From: an uncultured Campylobacter sp.
Lineage (GTDB): Bacteria; Actinomycetota; Actinomycetes; Mycobacteriales; Mycobacteriaceae
DNA length: 39,049 bases
Reading direction: 5' to 3'
NCBI GenBank assembly: GCA_946221035.1
Contig: CAMIME010000019.1
Coordinates: 1-39,049 of the forward strand
Shown here piece after piece: positions 1-6,935 of this stretch. The translations under genes were made by a program, and so were the position numbers. The notes under the pieces were generated by a model that worked only from the letters and a program-made list of their open reading frames with translations, ran no database searches and was not told the DNA's origin. The number at the start of each line of letters is the position of its first letter. Position 1 is the first letter of the stretch.

Positions 1-27
1 ATTGGCACACTATCGAGTTCTCACACA
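1..27 (-). promoter_or_regulatory. rRNA-operon leader/spacer-like sequence (box A-like), running off the left edge
   Basis: Read on the minus strand the edge is TGTGAGAACTCGATAGTGTG followed by CCAAT. This resembles the conserved box found in leaders and 16S-23S spacers of actinobacterial rRNA operons and linked to antitermination. It suggests that an rRNA gene lies just left of the window, transcribed leftward. The match is from memory of the motif and no rRNA sequence is inside the window. Confidence 0.4.
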
Positions 28-229
28 ACACCAGCACACCCAACCCACCAGACACCAACGCCCAGCCAGCCGAAGCAGCTTCGCTTCAGGTTACTTACCC
101 CGTAAACAGAAGTCAAACTCGAGTTCAAACCGAATTAAAACACCGTTCACTTCGATGTAACCTCTATGCGATTGTCGCGCTACTTTCCGGAGGAGTTGTC
201 CACTCGGCTCCTTGAAAGCAACGGGAGAC

Positions 230-260
230 AATATAACCACACCGGCCACAAATTGTGCAA
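230..260 (-). promoter_or_regulatory. Candidate leftward promoter ahead of the rRNA-like leader
   Basis: The minus strand shows TTGCAC, a 19-nt spacer and TATATT. The spacer is longer than ideal; shifting the -10 by one base to TTATAT gives 18. The site lies about 200 nt upstream of the rRNA-leader-like box, a plausible place for an rRNA promoter. The rest of 1-288 is A+C-rich on the plus strand and holds no convincing gene. Confidence 0.3.
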
Positions 261-288
261 CCCCCCAGGTCAGCGCGAAAAGTGGCGG

Positions 289-935
289 CTAGTGGTAGGT
301 GGCAATTGGCCCGTTCGGCCCCTGGATCACCTGCACCGGCGTATTGAAGATCTCCGTGAGCAAGTCGTCGTGCATGATCTCCTCCACCGTGCCAAACGCC
401 GCGATCTGCCCGTTTTTGGCCGCGCAGATGTAGTCGGCGTAGCGGGCGGCGGAGTGCAGGTGCTTCATCATTTCCACGGAGTGGGCGATGTCTAGGTTGT
501 TCAGGGGCTCGTCGAGAAGCACATAGTCCGTTTCCTGGGTGAGCACCATCGCAACGTAGGCGCGCTGGCGCTGGCCCCCTGAAAGCTGGTCTATGTAGCG
601 GTTCTCCAGCTCACGCAGACCGAAGAAGTCGATGTAGCGCGAAATGGTTGCCTCGTCCTCCGCGGTCAGGCGGCCCTGCGAGTACGGGAAGCGGCCGAAG
701 CCAACGAGTTGGCGAACCGTCAGCCGGGTGACAAAGTGGTTCTCCTGCCGCAGGATGGACACGATTTTTGCCAGGTCCTTTGAATTCGCTGCGGTGACGT
801 CCATTTGGCCAATCTGCACGGACCCCGAATCCACCGCCAGGAGCCGGCCGATCATGGTCAAAAGCGTCGACTTGCCCGCGAGACTGGGCCGATGGCCACA
901 TCTTCGCCGTAGGTTTTGCGTACCTCGTTCAGGCA
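289..935 (-). pseudogene. Decayed iron-siderophore ABC transporter ATP-binding protein
   Basis: This is the remnant of an FecE/FepC-type ATPase that would energise ferric-siderophore uptake at the inner face of the membrane. Preserved parts are the Q-loop region (ILRQENHF), the signature LSGGQRQRAYVAM, Walker B (YVLLDEPLNNLD) and the usual C-terminal end. Two lesions are visible. Near 885 the 5' part (LNEVRKTYGEDVAIGPVS, about 885-932) is joined out of frame directly to AGKSTLL, so the segment before Walker A and its first residues are gone. Near 453 HLH is joined to SAARYADYI, which removes the segment carrying the switch (H-loop) histidine. No plausible ATG precedes the 5' remnant, which stops next to the tmRNA terminator. 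An open frame from 975 would be translated, but its first 30 or so residues are not homologous. Permease and binding-protein partners are absent. Confidence 0.85.
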
Positions 936-945
936 CGCCCAGCAG

Positions 946-972
946 AAAACCCCCGGCCAAAACGGCTGGGGG
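946..972 (-). terminator. Rho-independent terminator of ssrA
   Basis: A 9-bp GC-rich stem (950-958 with 964-972, one G-U pair) encloses a 5-nt loop and is followed on the minus strand by TTTT. It begins 10 nt after the 3' end of the tmRNA. Confidence 0.85.
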
Positions 973-982
973 CATTGCACTC

Positions 983-1372
983 GGTGGAGCCGCCGGGAAT
1001 TGAACCCGGGTCCTTCACCACCGCGCCAGGGCTTCTCCGTGCGCAGTTCGCGCGCGGTCTCTCATCGGCCCTCCGGATCAGGCGAACGTGTCCGGATGAC
1101 GGGCCCAGTCAGTGAAGTGTGTCCCTTCCAGGGCCCCACTGACAGGGCCGGAAGGCAAGTCCCCTAAGTCGACGCCAGGTGACGGGGCGGGGACAACCCC
1201 GGCCTGACGGACACGCAGGTCGCTTGCTCTATTACTTAGGCAGCGAGGGCGTAGTCACGCTGAGAGTTCTTCTCTGCGTTTATTAGTTACAGCGACGCTT
1301 TCGGTGGTCTCCTGCCTGCACCGGCACGCTTCCCCTGGCTGAGTAGGTGAAGTCGAAACCAGAATCGACCCC
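983..1372 (-). ncRNA. ssrA: Transfer-messenger RNA (tmRNA)
   Basis: tmRNA rescues stalled ribosomes and tags their products for proteolysis, acting with SmpB (encoded upstream at 2050-2547). The 5' end GGGGTCGATTCTGGTTTCGA (1372 downward) and the 3' end with the T-arm GGGTTCAATTCCCGGCGG are typical. GGGGUCG at the 5' end pairs with CGGCUCC at 986-992 to form a 7-bp acceptor stem, followed by A and CC. The tag reading frame lies at 1236-1277. The gene is 33 nt downstream of the SDR gene and probably processed from a longer transcript. End positions are inferred from the acceptor stem and may be off by one or two bases, because the third base of CCA is not encoded. Confidence 0.95.
1236..1277 (-). 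CDS. tmRNA proteolysis tag peptide
   Basis: From the resume codon GCA at 1275-1277 the tag reads AEKNSQRDYALAA and ends with TAA at 1236-1238. The C-terminal YALAA is the degron read by ClpXP-type proteases. Compared with the AEKSQRDYALAA tag I recall for C. glutamicum it has one extra residue (N). Confidence 0.85.
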   Translation of the reverse strand, partial: AEKNSQRDYALAA

Positions 1373-1405
1373 AGTCCACTACGAGAAAACGTAGGACTTC
1401 ACACC

Positions 1406-2053
1406 TTAGACCCTCGCGGGCCGCACGCGCAAGAACTCCACCACGGCATCCGGACCGGCGTCGACGGCAAGACGCACCGCCTTCGCCACCTGCACCGGGT
1501 CCATCTTCGGGCGGCCGTCATCACCGGCAAGCATGTCGGTGTCGGTGCGGCCCGGGTGGATGGAGGTCACGCGCACGCGCCCCGCTTCCTCGAGCTGCAG
1601 GGATTCGGTGAAGCCGCGCAGCGCAAACTTGGAGGCGCAGTACGCGGTATTTTCCTCCACGCCGTGGAATCCGGCGCCGGAGTTGATGGTGACGATGAGG
1701 CCGGAGGAGCGTCGTAAAGCGGGCAGAAGCTCGCGCGTCAGCGTCACGGGCGCGAGCACGTTGAGCTCGAGCGTTTCGCGCCACTGCTCGTCCGAGATTT
1801 CCTCGAACGGGCCCTTGTGCAAGACGCCGGCTGCCAGCACCAGCACGTCGAGCTCCTCGATCGTCGCGGCTGCGGCCTGAAGCGCCGCGGTATCGGTGAG
1901 GTCGACCTCGAAGGGCTCAGCGCTCGGCAGCGTATCGACGACCTCCGTCGCGTCACGCGTCGCCCCAGCATAGACGTGGTGGTCCTTGCCCAGCTCCTGA
2001 GCGATGGCGCGGCCGATACCGCGAGACGCTCCGGTGACGAGTGCCTTTTTCAT
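1406..2053 (-). CDS. Short-chain dehydrogenase/reductase (SDR) family protein
   Basis: This is a 215-residue cytoplasmic NAD(P)-dependent oxidoreductase of the classical SDR family; the substrate is unknown. The N-terminus carries the Rossmann glycine motif TGASRGIGRAIA (about residues 7-18), an LVLAAG segment stands in for the NAG motif near residue 73, and the catalytic YCASK lies near residue 140. The following HPGRTDTDM matches the usual post-catalytic loop. At 215 residues it is slightly shorter than typical members (about 230-250). Its ATG overlaps the smpB stop codon (ATGA at 2050-2053), so translation is probably coupled to smpB. It sits between smpB and ssrA, but nothing in the sequence ties it to trans-translation. 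Confidence 0.85.
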   Translation of the reverse strand: MKKALVTGASRGIGRAIAQELGKDHHVYAGATRDATEVVDTLPSAEPFEVDLTDTAALQAAAATIEELDVLVLAAGVLHKGPFEEISDEQWRETLELNVLAPVTLTRELLPALRRSSGLIVTINSGAGFHGVEENTAYCASKFALRGFTESLQLEEAGRVRVTSIHPGRTDTDMLAGDDGRPKMDPVQVAKAVRLAVDAGPDAVVEFLRVRPARV

Positions 2054-2547
2054 GCCTTAATCCCCTTCAGCTTGCGACCGAGGTCGCGGGTGATCTCCCG
2101 GTCCTCCGTGCGGCGTTTGATGTCGCGTCGCTTATCGTAGTCCTGCTTACCCTGGGCCAGGCCGAGTTCGACCTTGGCGCGACCGTCCTTGAGGTAGAGG
2201 GAGAGCGGGACGAGGGTCCGGTTGCCGTCGCGAAGCTTTCCCTCGAGCGAGTCGATCTCGCGGCGGTGCAGGAGCAGCTTGCGGGTCCTGCGCGGCGGGT
2301 GGTTCGTCCAGTGCCCCTTCGAGTACTCGGGGATGTGCATGTTGCGCAGCCACACCTCCCCGTTGTCGATGGTGGCAAACGCCTCGACCAGGGAAACTTT
2401 GCCCTCGCGCAAGGCCTTGATCTCGGTGCCTTGCAGCACGATGCCGGTCTCCCAGGTGTCCAAGATGGTGTAATCGTGGCGTGCTTTCCGGTTCGTAGCC
2501 AGCACGCCGGTGTTGGAGAGCTTGACCTTCTTCTGTTTCTTGGACAT
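2050..2547 (-). CDS. smpB: SsrA-binding protein SmpB
   Basis: SmpB binds the tRNA-like domain of tmRNA and brings it to stalled ribosomes. The 165-residue product has the family features: a lysine-rich N-terminus, VLATNRKARHDY, the beta-barrel signature GIVLQGTEIKALREG (about residues 36-50) and a basic C-terminal tail (DIKRRTEDREI) that enters the decoding centre. I chose the ATG at 2547 (MSKKQKK), which matches usual SmpB N-termini; a TTG three codons upstream has no ribosome-binding site. It follows ftsX by 28 nt and overlaps the SDR gene, with ssrA close downstream. Confidence 0.97.
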   Translation of the reverse strand: MSKKQKKVKLSNTGVLATNRKARHDYTILDTWETGIVLQGTEIKALREGKVSLVEAFATIDNGEVWLRNMHIPEYSKGHWTNHPPRRTRKLLLHRREIDSLEGKLRDGNRTLVPLSLYLKDGRAKVELGLAQGKQDYDKRRDIKRRTEDREITRDLGRKLKGIKA

Positions 2548-2575
2548 AAGGTGCAAAAGCTTACATCAATGAGGG

Positions 2576-3478
2576 CTATTTACGCACGTAGGACCGCAGC
2601 GCCACCTGGGCTGCCGCGCCGCCGAAAAGCAGGGCCGCCAGGGTGATCAACGGCATCACGACCCACACAGTCGCATCCGGCACCCGGGCAATGAGCTGCG
2701 AGGCATAGAGGCTGCCAAGCATCGGGTCCACCACGAAATGCTTCCCGGCCCACATTCCGAGGGTGGCCAGCACGCCGCCGATTAGCACGGCCAACACGGC
2801 CTCGATAACGAAGGGCGCCTGGGTGTACCAACGCGACGCGCCCACCATGCGCATGATGCCGATCTGCTCACGACGGTTGTAGGCGGCGAGCTGCACCATG
2901 TTCGCGATGAGGAAGACCGCAGCCAGCGCCTGCGCTGCCGCAACCCCGAACGCCGCGTTACGGAAGGTATTAAGAGTGTCCGCCGCCGAACGCACCGTAT
3001 CGGCCTGATCCGACACCACGGTGACCTGTGGCAGCTGCGCAATCTTATCCAGGGGTGCCGTGTCAGTGGGGTCCTTCAGCCGCACGTGGAGCGCCGCCGG
3101 AAGCGCGTCCGGGCTGGTCTCGCGCACGAGCTCCGGTTCCGAATCCTGGAATAGCTCAACGAAGCGCTCGTACGATTGCTCGCGCGAGCGGAACGTCACC
3201 TGCTCCACCCGGTCGTCGCCCTGCAGCAGGTCGCGCACCTCGCGGCACCCGTCGGAGGAGCAGTCGGAGTCAGTCGCAGAAATCTCCTCGTCCAACTCCA
3301 CCATCACCTCCACTCGGTCCAGGTACAGGTCCTTGGTCGCCGACGTCGCCTTCGAAATCAAGATGCCTGTACCCACAAGCATGAGTGACAAGGCGGTCGT
3401 GATGATCAGCGCGATCGTCATCGTCAGATTACGGCCGAGGCCCTTGAACCCTTCGCGGAAAATGAAATTCCAATTCAT
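2576..3478 (-). CDS. ftsX: Cell division protein FtsX
   Basis: FtsX is the membrane subunit of the FtsEX complex, which controls peptidoglycan hydrolases at the septum. The 300-residue protein has a short cytoplasmic N-terminus (FIFREGFKGLGRNL), a first transmembrane helix near residues 20-42, and an extracellular domain of about 130 residues. Three more helices follow, near residues 175-197, 225-245 and 265-290. The NRREQIGIMRMVGAS segment before the third helix is a family hallmark. Two cysteines in the outer domain (DCSSDGC) could form a disulfide. It starts 3 nt after ftsE and is certainly co-transcribed with it. Confidence 0.96.
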   Translation of the reverse strand: MNWNFIFREGFKGLGRNLTMTIALIITTALSLMLVGTGILISKATSATKDLYLDRVEVMVELDEEISATDSDCSSDGCREVRDLLQGDDRVEQVTFRSREQSYERFVELFQDSEPELVRETSPDALPAALHVRLKDPTDTAPLDKIAQLPQVTVVSDQADTVRSAADTLNTFRNAAFGVAAAQALAAVFLIANMVQLAAYNRREQIGIMRMVGASRWYTQAPFVIEAVLAVLIGGVLATLGMWAGKHFVVDPMLGSLYASQLIARVPDATVWVVMPLITLAALLFGGAAAQVALRSYVRK

Positions 3479-3481
3479 CGC

Positions 3482-4171
3482 CTACCTCACATCCCCGTAC
3501 ACGCCGTTGGCCTCGTCCCGGGTGATCTCCCCCAGGTGCAGCTCGATGACCCGTTTGCGCATGTCATTGACGGCGCGCGCGTTGTGAGTGGACATGATCA
3601 CCGTCGTGCCCATCCGATTGATCCGGGCGAGCAGCGCCATGATTTCGTCGGCGGTGCCAGGGTCGAGGTTGCCCGTAGGTTCGTCGCAAAGCATGAGCTT
3701 TGGCTTATCGACGAACGCCCGCGCAATCGCCACCCTCTGCTGCTCTCCGCCGGAGAGTTCGCGCGGCATGCGCTTCGCCTTGGAGTCGAGCCCAACCAGC
3801 TCCAGCGCTTCCGGCACCAACTTCTGGATGCGGTTTTTGGGTTTGCCGATCACCTCGAGCGCGAACGCGACGTTGTCGTACACGCTCAGGTTCGGCAGCA
3901 GCCTGAAATCCTGGAAGACGTAGCCGATTGACTGGCGCAGCTTGTTCACGTCCTTGCCCTTGAGTGCGTTGACGTGGAAGTCGTCGAAGAAGATGTCGCC
4001 AGAGGTGACGTTCTCCTCCCGAATCAGCAGTTCCAGGAACGTGGACTTGCCGGAGCCGGACGCGCCGATGAGAAAGACGAATTCGCCGCCCGGGATGTCC
4101 AGCGTCACGTCGTTCAGCGCGGGCCGAGTCGACGTGGGATACGCCTTGGTCACGTGGTCGAAATGAATCAC
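3482..4171 (-). CDS. ftsE: Cell division ATP-binding protein FtsE
   Basis: FtsE is the ATPase partner of FtsX at the septum. The 229-residue sequence begins MIHFDHVTKAYP and has Walker A GASGSGKST (about residues 36-44), the Q-loop (VFQDFRLL), the signature LSGGEQQRVAIARA, Walker B LMLCDEPTGNLD and the H-loop STHNA, all intact. Upstream of the ATG lies GTGGTAGGTG, a weak ribosome-binding site. In related actinobacteria prfB usually precedes ftsE. Here the upstream neighbour is an unrelated aldehyde dehydrogenase ending in its own terminator, so ftsE must be driven from the short 4172-4200 interval or by read-through. Confidence 0.96.
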   Translation of the reverse strand: MIHFDHVTKAYPTSTRPALNDVTLDIPGGEFVFLIGASGSGKSTFLELLIREENVTSGDIFFDDFHVNALKGKDVNKLRQSIGYVFQDFRLLPNLSVYDNVAFALEVIGKPKNRIQKLVPEALELVGLDSKAKRMPRELSGGEQQRVAIARAFVDKPKLMLCDEPTGNLDPGTADEIMALLARINRMGTTVIMSTHNARAVNDMRKRVIELHLGEITRDEANGVYGDVR

Positions 4172-4202
4172 CTACCACACCTTACCCGGTGCGCCAGACA
4201 CG

Positions 4203-4230
4203 AAAACGCGCCCCGTTTTTCGGGGCGCGT
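4203..4230 (-). terminator. Rho-independent terminator after the aldehyde dehydrogenase gene
   Basis: A perfect 10-bp stem (4206-4215 with 4221-4230) encloses a 5-nt loop and is followed on the minus strand by TTTT. It isolates the catabolic gene from ftsE. Confidence 0.9.
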
Positions 4231-4245
4231 TCGCGGGTCAACCGG

Positions 4246-5619
4246 TTAGTCGTTGATGTAGCGGTACTGCTTGTTCACGAACTCGTCGAGCGCGAACACG
4301 GAGAGCTCGCGGCCGAAACCGGAGCGCTTCACGCCACCGAACGGCAGGATGGCGGAGAAGTACTGACCAAGGTTGACGTGGATCATGCCGGTGTCGATCT
4401 GGTCTGCGACCTGCGTCGCCTTCTCAACGTCCTCGGAGAAGACGGCGCCGCCCAGGCCCTGGTAGGAGTTGTTCGCCAGCTCCACGGCCTCCTCGACGGA
4501 GGAAACCTTGTACACCTCGGCGACGGGGCCGAAGAACTCCTCGTAGTACGGCTCGGAGCCGACCGGCAGGTCCGTCAGCACAGCCGGGGAGAAGTACGCG
4601 GTGGTGTCGTCGATCTCGGCGCCGGTGCGCAGGTTCGCACCTGCCGCGACGGAGCGGTCGATCTGATCCTTGAGAATCTCGGCCGCGCGGCGCGAGGACA
4701 TCGGGAAGTACTCGCCCTCGCCCGGGTTGGACGGGTCACCCTTCTTGTAGCCCTCAGCGATGGAGACCATCTCGTCCACGAACTGGTCGTAGATGTCGTC
4801 CATGACGATGATGCGCTTGTTGGAGGTGCAGGCCTGGCCGGCGTTGTGCACGCGCTTGTCCCACGCCTCCTGCGCAGCCGCGCGGATGTCAGCTGCGTCG
4901 AGGACGATGTACGGGTCGGTGCCGCCCAGCTCGAGCACGACCTTCTTCAGGTTCTTACCTGCGGTCTCCGCAACCTTGGCGCCTGCACGCTCCGAACCGG
5001 TGAGGGAGACACCCTGGACGCGCGGGTCAGCGATGATGGTCTCGATCTGCTCGTGCGTGGCGTAGACGTTGATGTACACGCCGTCCGGCAACCCAGCGTC
5101 CTTGAGAATCTGCTCGAACGCGGCTGCGGACTTCGGGGTGATCTCGGCGTGCTTCAGGATGATGCAGTTGCCGTTCATCAGGTTCGGGCCCGCGAAACGT
5201 GCGATCTGGTAGATCGGGTAGTTCCACGGCATAATGCCCAGGATCGTACCCAGCGGCAGGCGGCGAACGACGGCCTTTCCGCCTGGGACCTCGACGTCCT
5301 TCGGGGCGCAGTACTCCGGCGCGTTGTCGGCGTAGAACTGCATGATGTCCCCGGAGAAGTTCATCTCCCACTCGCCCTCGGGGATCGGCTTGCCCATCTC
5401 CTCTGCGGCGATCTTGGCCAGGTCGTTCGCGCGCTCCTTCAGAAGCTGCGCAGCCTTGCCGACGATCTCTGCGCGCTCCTCGTACGTCGTCTTGCGCCAC
5501 TGCTTGAAGGCCTCCTCCGAGCGGTTGAGCACGTCCTGGATCTCCTGATCCGTCGCGAACTCGAAGGTTTCGACGATCTCGTTGGTCATCGGGTTCTGTA
5601 CGCGGTACTGGTTGCTCAT
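4246..5619 (-). CDS. NAD(P)-dependent aldehyde dehydrogenase (succinate-semialdehyde dehydrogenase type)
   Basis: This 457-residue enzyme oxidises an aldehyde to the carboxylic acid. The cofactor-binding segment IMPWNYPIYQ, the general-base region VLELGGTDPYIVL and the catalytic-cysteine segment NAGQACTSNKR are all present, followed by EEFFGPVAEVY. Length and lack of an N-terminal extension fit the GabD1/SSADH-like subgroup, so succinate semialdehyde is a possible substrate. Its position downstream of two MpaB/Lcp-type oxygenases, whose family cleaves C=C bonds to carbonyl products, suggests that it may instead oxidise the aldehyde they release (inference). AAGGAAC precedes the ATG. The 3' end has a strong terminator. 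Confidence 0.9.
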   Translation of the reverse strand: MSNQYRVQNPMTNEIVETFEFATDQEIQDVLNRSEEAFKQWRKTTYEERAEIVGKAAQLLKERANDLAKIAAEEMGKPIPEGEWEMNFSGDIMQFYADNAPEYCAPKDVEVPGGKAVVRRLPLGTILGIMPWNYPIYQIARFAGPNLMNGNCIILKHAEITPKSAAAFEQILKDAGLPDGVYINVYATHEQIETIIADPRVQGVSLTGSERAGAKVAETAGKNLKKVVLELGGTDPYIVLDAADIRAAAQEAWDKRVHNAGQACTSNKRIIVMDDIYDQFVDEMVSIAEGYKKGDPSNPGEGEYFPMSSRRAAEILKDQIDRSVAAGANLRTGAEIDDTTAYFSPAVLTDLPVGSEPYYEEFFGPVAEVYKVSSVEEAVELANNSYQGLGGAVFSEDVEKATQVADQIDTGMIHVNLGQYFSAILPFGGVKRSGFGRELSVFALDEFVNKQYRYIND

Positions 5620-5654
5620 GTGGTCTAGTTCCTTTCGGGAATGATTGGTGATGT

Positions 5655-5671
5655 GGGTAACACTAGCCTAA
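5655..5671 (-). promoter_or_regulatory. Weak DtxR-like box upstream of the aldehyde dehydrogenase gene
   Basis: The minus strand reads TTAGGCTAGTGTTACCC, which shares about 12 of 17 positions with the DtxR consensus TTAGGTTAGCCTAACCT. TAGTGT inside it could also be a -10. It may signal iron-dependent control, but partial matches of this quality are common. Confidence 0.25.
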
Positions 5672-5680
5672 CGGGCGGAC

Positions 5681-6907
5681 CTACGCACCCGGGCGGTATT
5701 GGCCGTCGTTCATCTTGATGCCCTCGTCCTGGCCCATGTAAGAGGTCTCCTGGGTCAGCGCGTCAAGCAGCGTTTGGTGGTTCTGCTCGACCTCCTTCGC
5801 AAGCGCCTCCGGGTTGGCACGCAGCAGGTCAAAGCGCTCCTGCACCTGCGGCAGCGCGAGCTCGGTGAACGGGCGGGATGCGGCGTGCGGCACGTTGTAC
5901 ACGTCCGCCACCTCGTCGCCATGCATGAGACGCGTTGCGGCGTACATCCAGTCGTCGATGGACTCGTCCGGGAACGGCAAAAGGGCCTTCACGTTCGTGC
6001 GGAACCCACTGAAGAGCGCGTCCACCAGCGCAAACGAGTTCTCGTTCGGCTCCCCGTCGACAAAGTGAATCGCGTCGATGGTCTCCTGCGAGGCATCGAT
6101 GTCCGTCTCCGGCTCCAAGATGTCGCCTGGGATGCCCAGCATGAGGCCGACGATCTTCCACAGGTAGAACAGGTCCTGCTCCTCCTCTAACGTCATGCGG
6201 TAGCCGAGGTTGCGCAGGTAGGTAAACGCGATGTAGGTGAAGTCGAACCAGGTGCGGAACATATCGAACTCGCTGATCGGCGCGCCCCACTCCGAGTAGT
6301 CCAGGCCCAGCTTCGTCTGCACACGGCGCACATGGGCGTGCATCGCGCGCACCATGCCGGTGTGGATGTAGCTCACGTGGCCCGGCTTCAGTCCGTCCTT
6401 CAGGTAGACGGAGTAGATCCAGTTGGTGGTGTACGCGAGGCGGTGCACCGCACCTTCGGTGAGCTCGCCGGTGTTGACCAGAATGTCGGCGATCGAGGGC
6501 GCCGAGTAGGTATGGATCAGCGCGCCGGGTCCGAGCGAAAGGTTCTGCGCGAGCACCGGGATCGCCAGCGCCGCCTTCTGCCCGCGCTCGAGGCGCTCCC
6601 AGTCGACCCCTTCGAGGGCCTTGTTCATGTCCTCCACCAGCGCCGCCACCTCGGGCAGCGTGTTCTCGTCGGCTTCACCCCGAGCAAGCGCCTCGCGCAG
6701 GTTCGGCATGACGTCCTTGCTCTTGTTGCCGCTGGTGTACAGCGCGTCAGCCACCGGGTCCATGGCCCAGAACGCCTGCTCAAAGCGCTGCGCGCGCTCT
6801 TCGCCGAACTTCGCAACAAACTCTTCGCGGCTACCGCGTTTCGACGGCCATCCGGTGCGCTCGTAGTGGTCAGCGGCCAACGGGTTCTCAGTGAAGGTCT
6901 GGGTCAT
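5681..6907 (-). CDS. MpaB/Lcp-type oxygenase (DUF2236), first copy
   Basis: This is a 408-residue member of the MpaB/latex-clearing-protein catalytic family (DUF2236), whose studied members are b-type haem enzymes that cleave C=C bonds oxidatively. Family features are the long helical core, the LGPGALIHTYSAPSIADIL segment (about residues 125-143), the histidine motif VRAMHAHVR (about 186-194; His190 is a haem-ligand candidate) and the WFDFTYIAFTYLRNLGY block. No signal peptide is visible, so it is cytoplasmic. The ATG at 6907 (MTQTFTENP) is preceded by AAAGGAGAG; the frame stays open further upstream into the neighbouring gene. It lies 28 nt after the second copy and 61 nt before the aldehyde dehydrogenase. 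The substrate is unknown. Confidence 0.82.
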   Translation of the reverse strand: MTQTFTENPLAADHYERTGWPSKRGSREEFVAKFGEERAQRFEQAFWAMDPVADALYTSGNKSKDVMPNLREALARGEADENTLPEVAALVEDMNKALEGVDWERLERGQKAALAIPVLAQNLSLGPGALIHTYSAPSIADILVNTGELTEGAVHRLAYTTNWIYSVYLKDGLKPGHVSYIHTGMVRAMHAHVRRVQTKLGLDYSEWGAPISEFDMFRTWFDFTYIAFTYLRNLGYRMTLEEEQDLFYLWKIVGLMLGIPGDILEPETDIDASQETIDAIHFVDGEPNENSFALVDALFSGFRTNVKALLPFPDESIDDWMYAATRLMHGDEVADVYNVPHAASRPFTELALPQVQERFDLLRANPEALAKEVEQNHQTLLDALTQETSYMGQDEGIKMNDGQYRPGA

Positions 6908-6935
6908 TGTTCTCTCCTTTTCGGTGGTTGGGGGG

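Noticed and set aside
166..495. Plus-strand open frame of 109 codons
   Set aside because: Most of it is antisense to the ABC ATPase remnant and it has no ribosome-binding site or recognisable motif.
1374..1397. Hairpin between the SDR gene and ssrA as a terminator
   Set aside because: The stem is interrupted and has no T-run; read-through or processing into tmRNA is more likely.
4189..5628. Plus-strand open frame of 479 codons
   Set aside because: It is the antisense of the aldehyde dehydrogenase, has a Leu/Val/Arg/Asp-rich composition typical of reverse-strand frames in GC-rich genes, and carries no recognisable motif.
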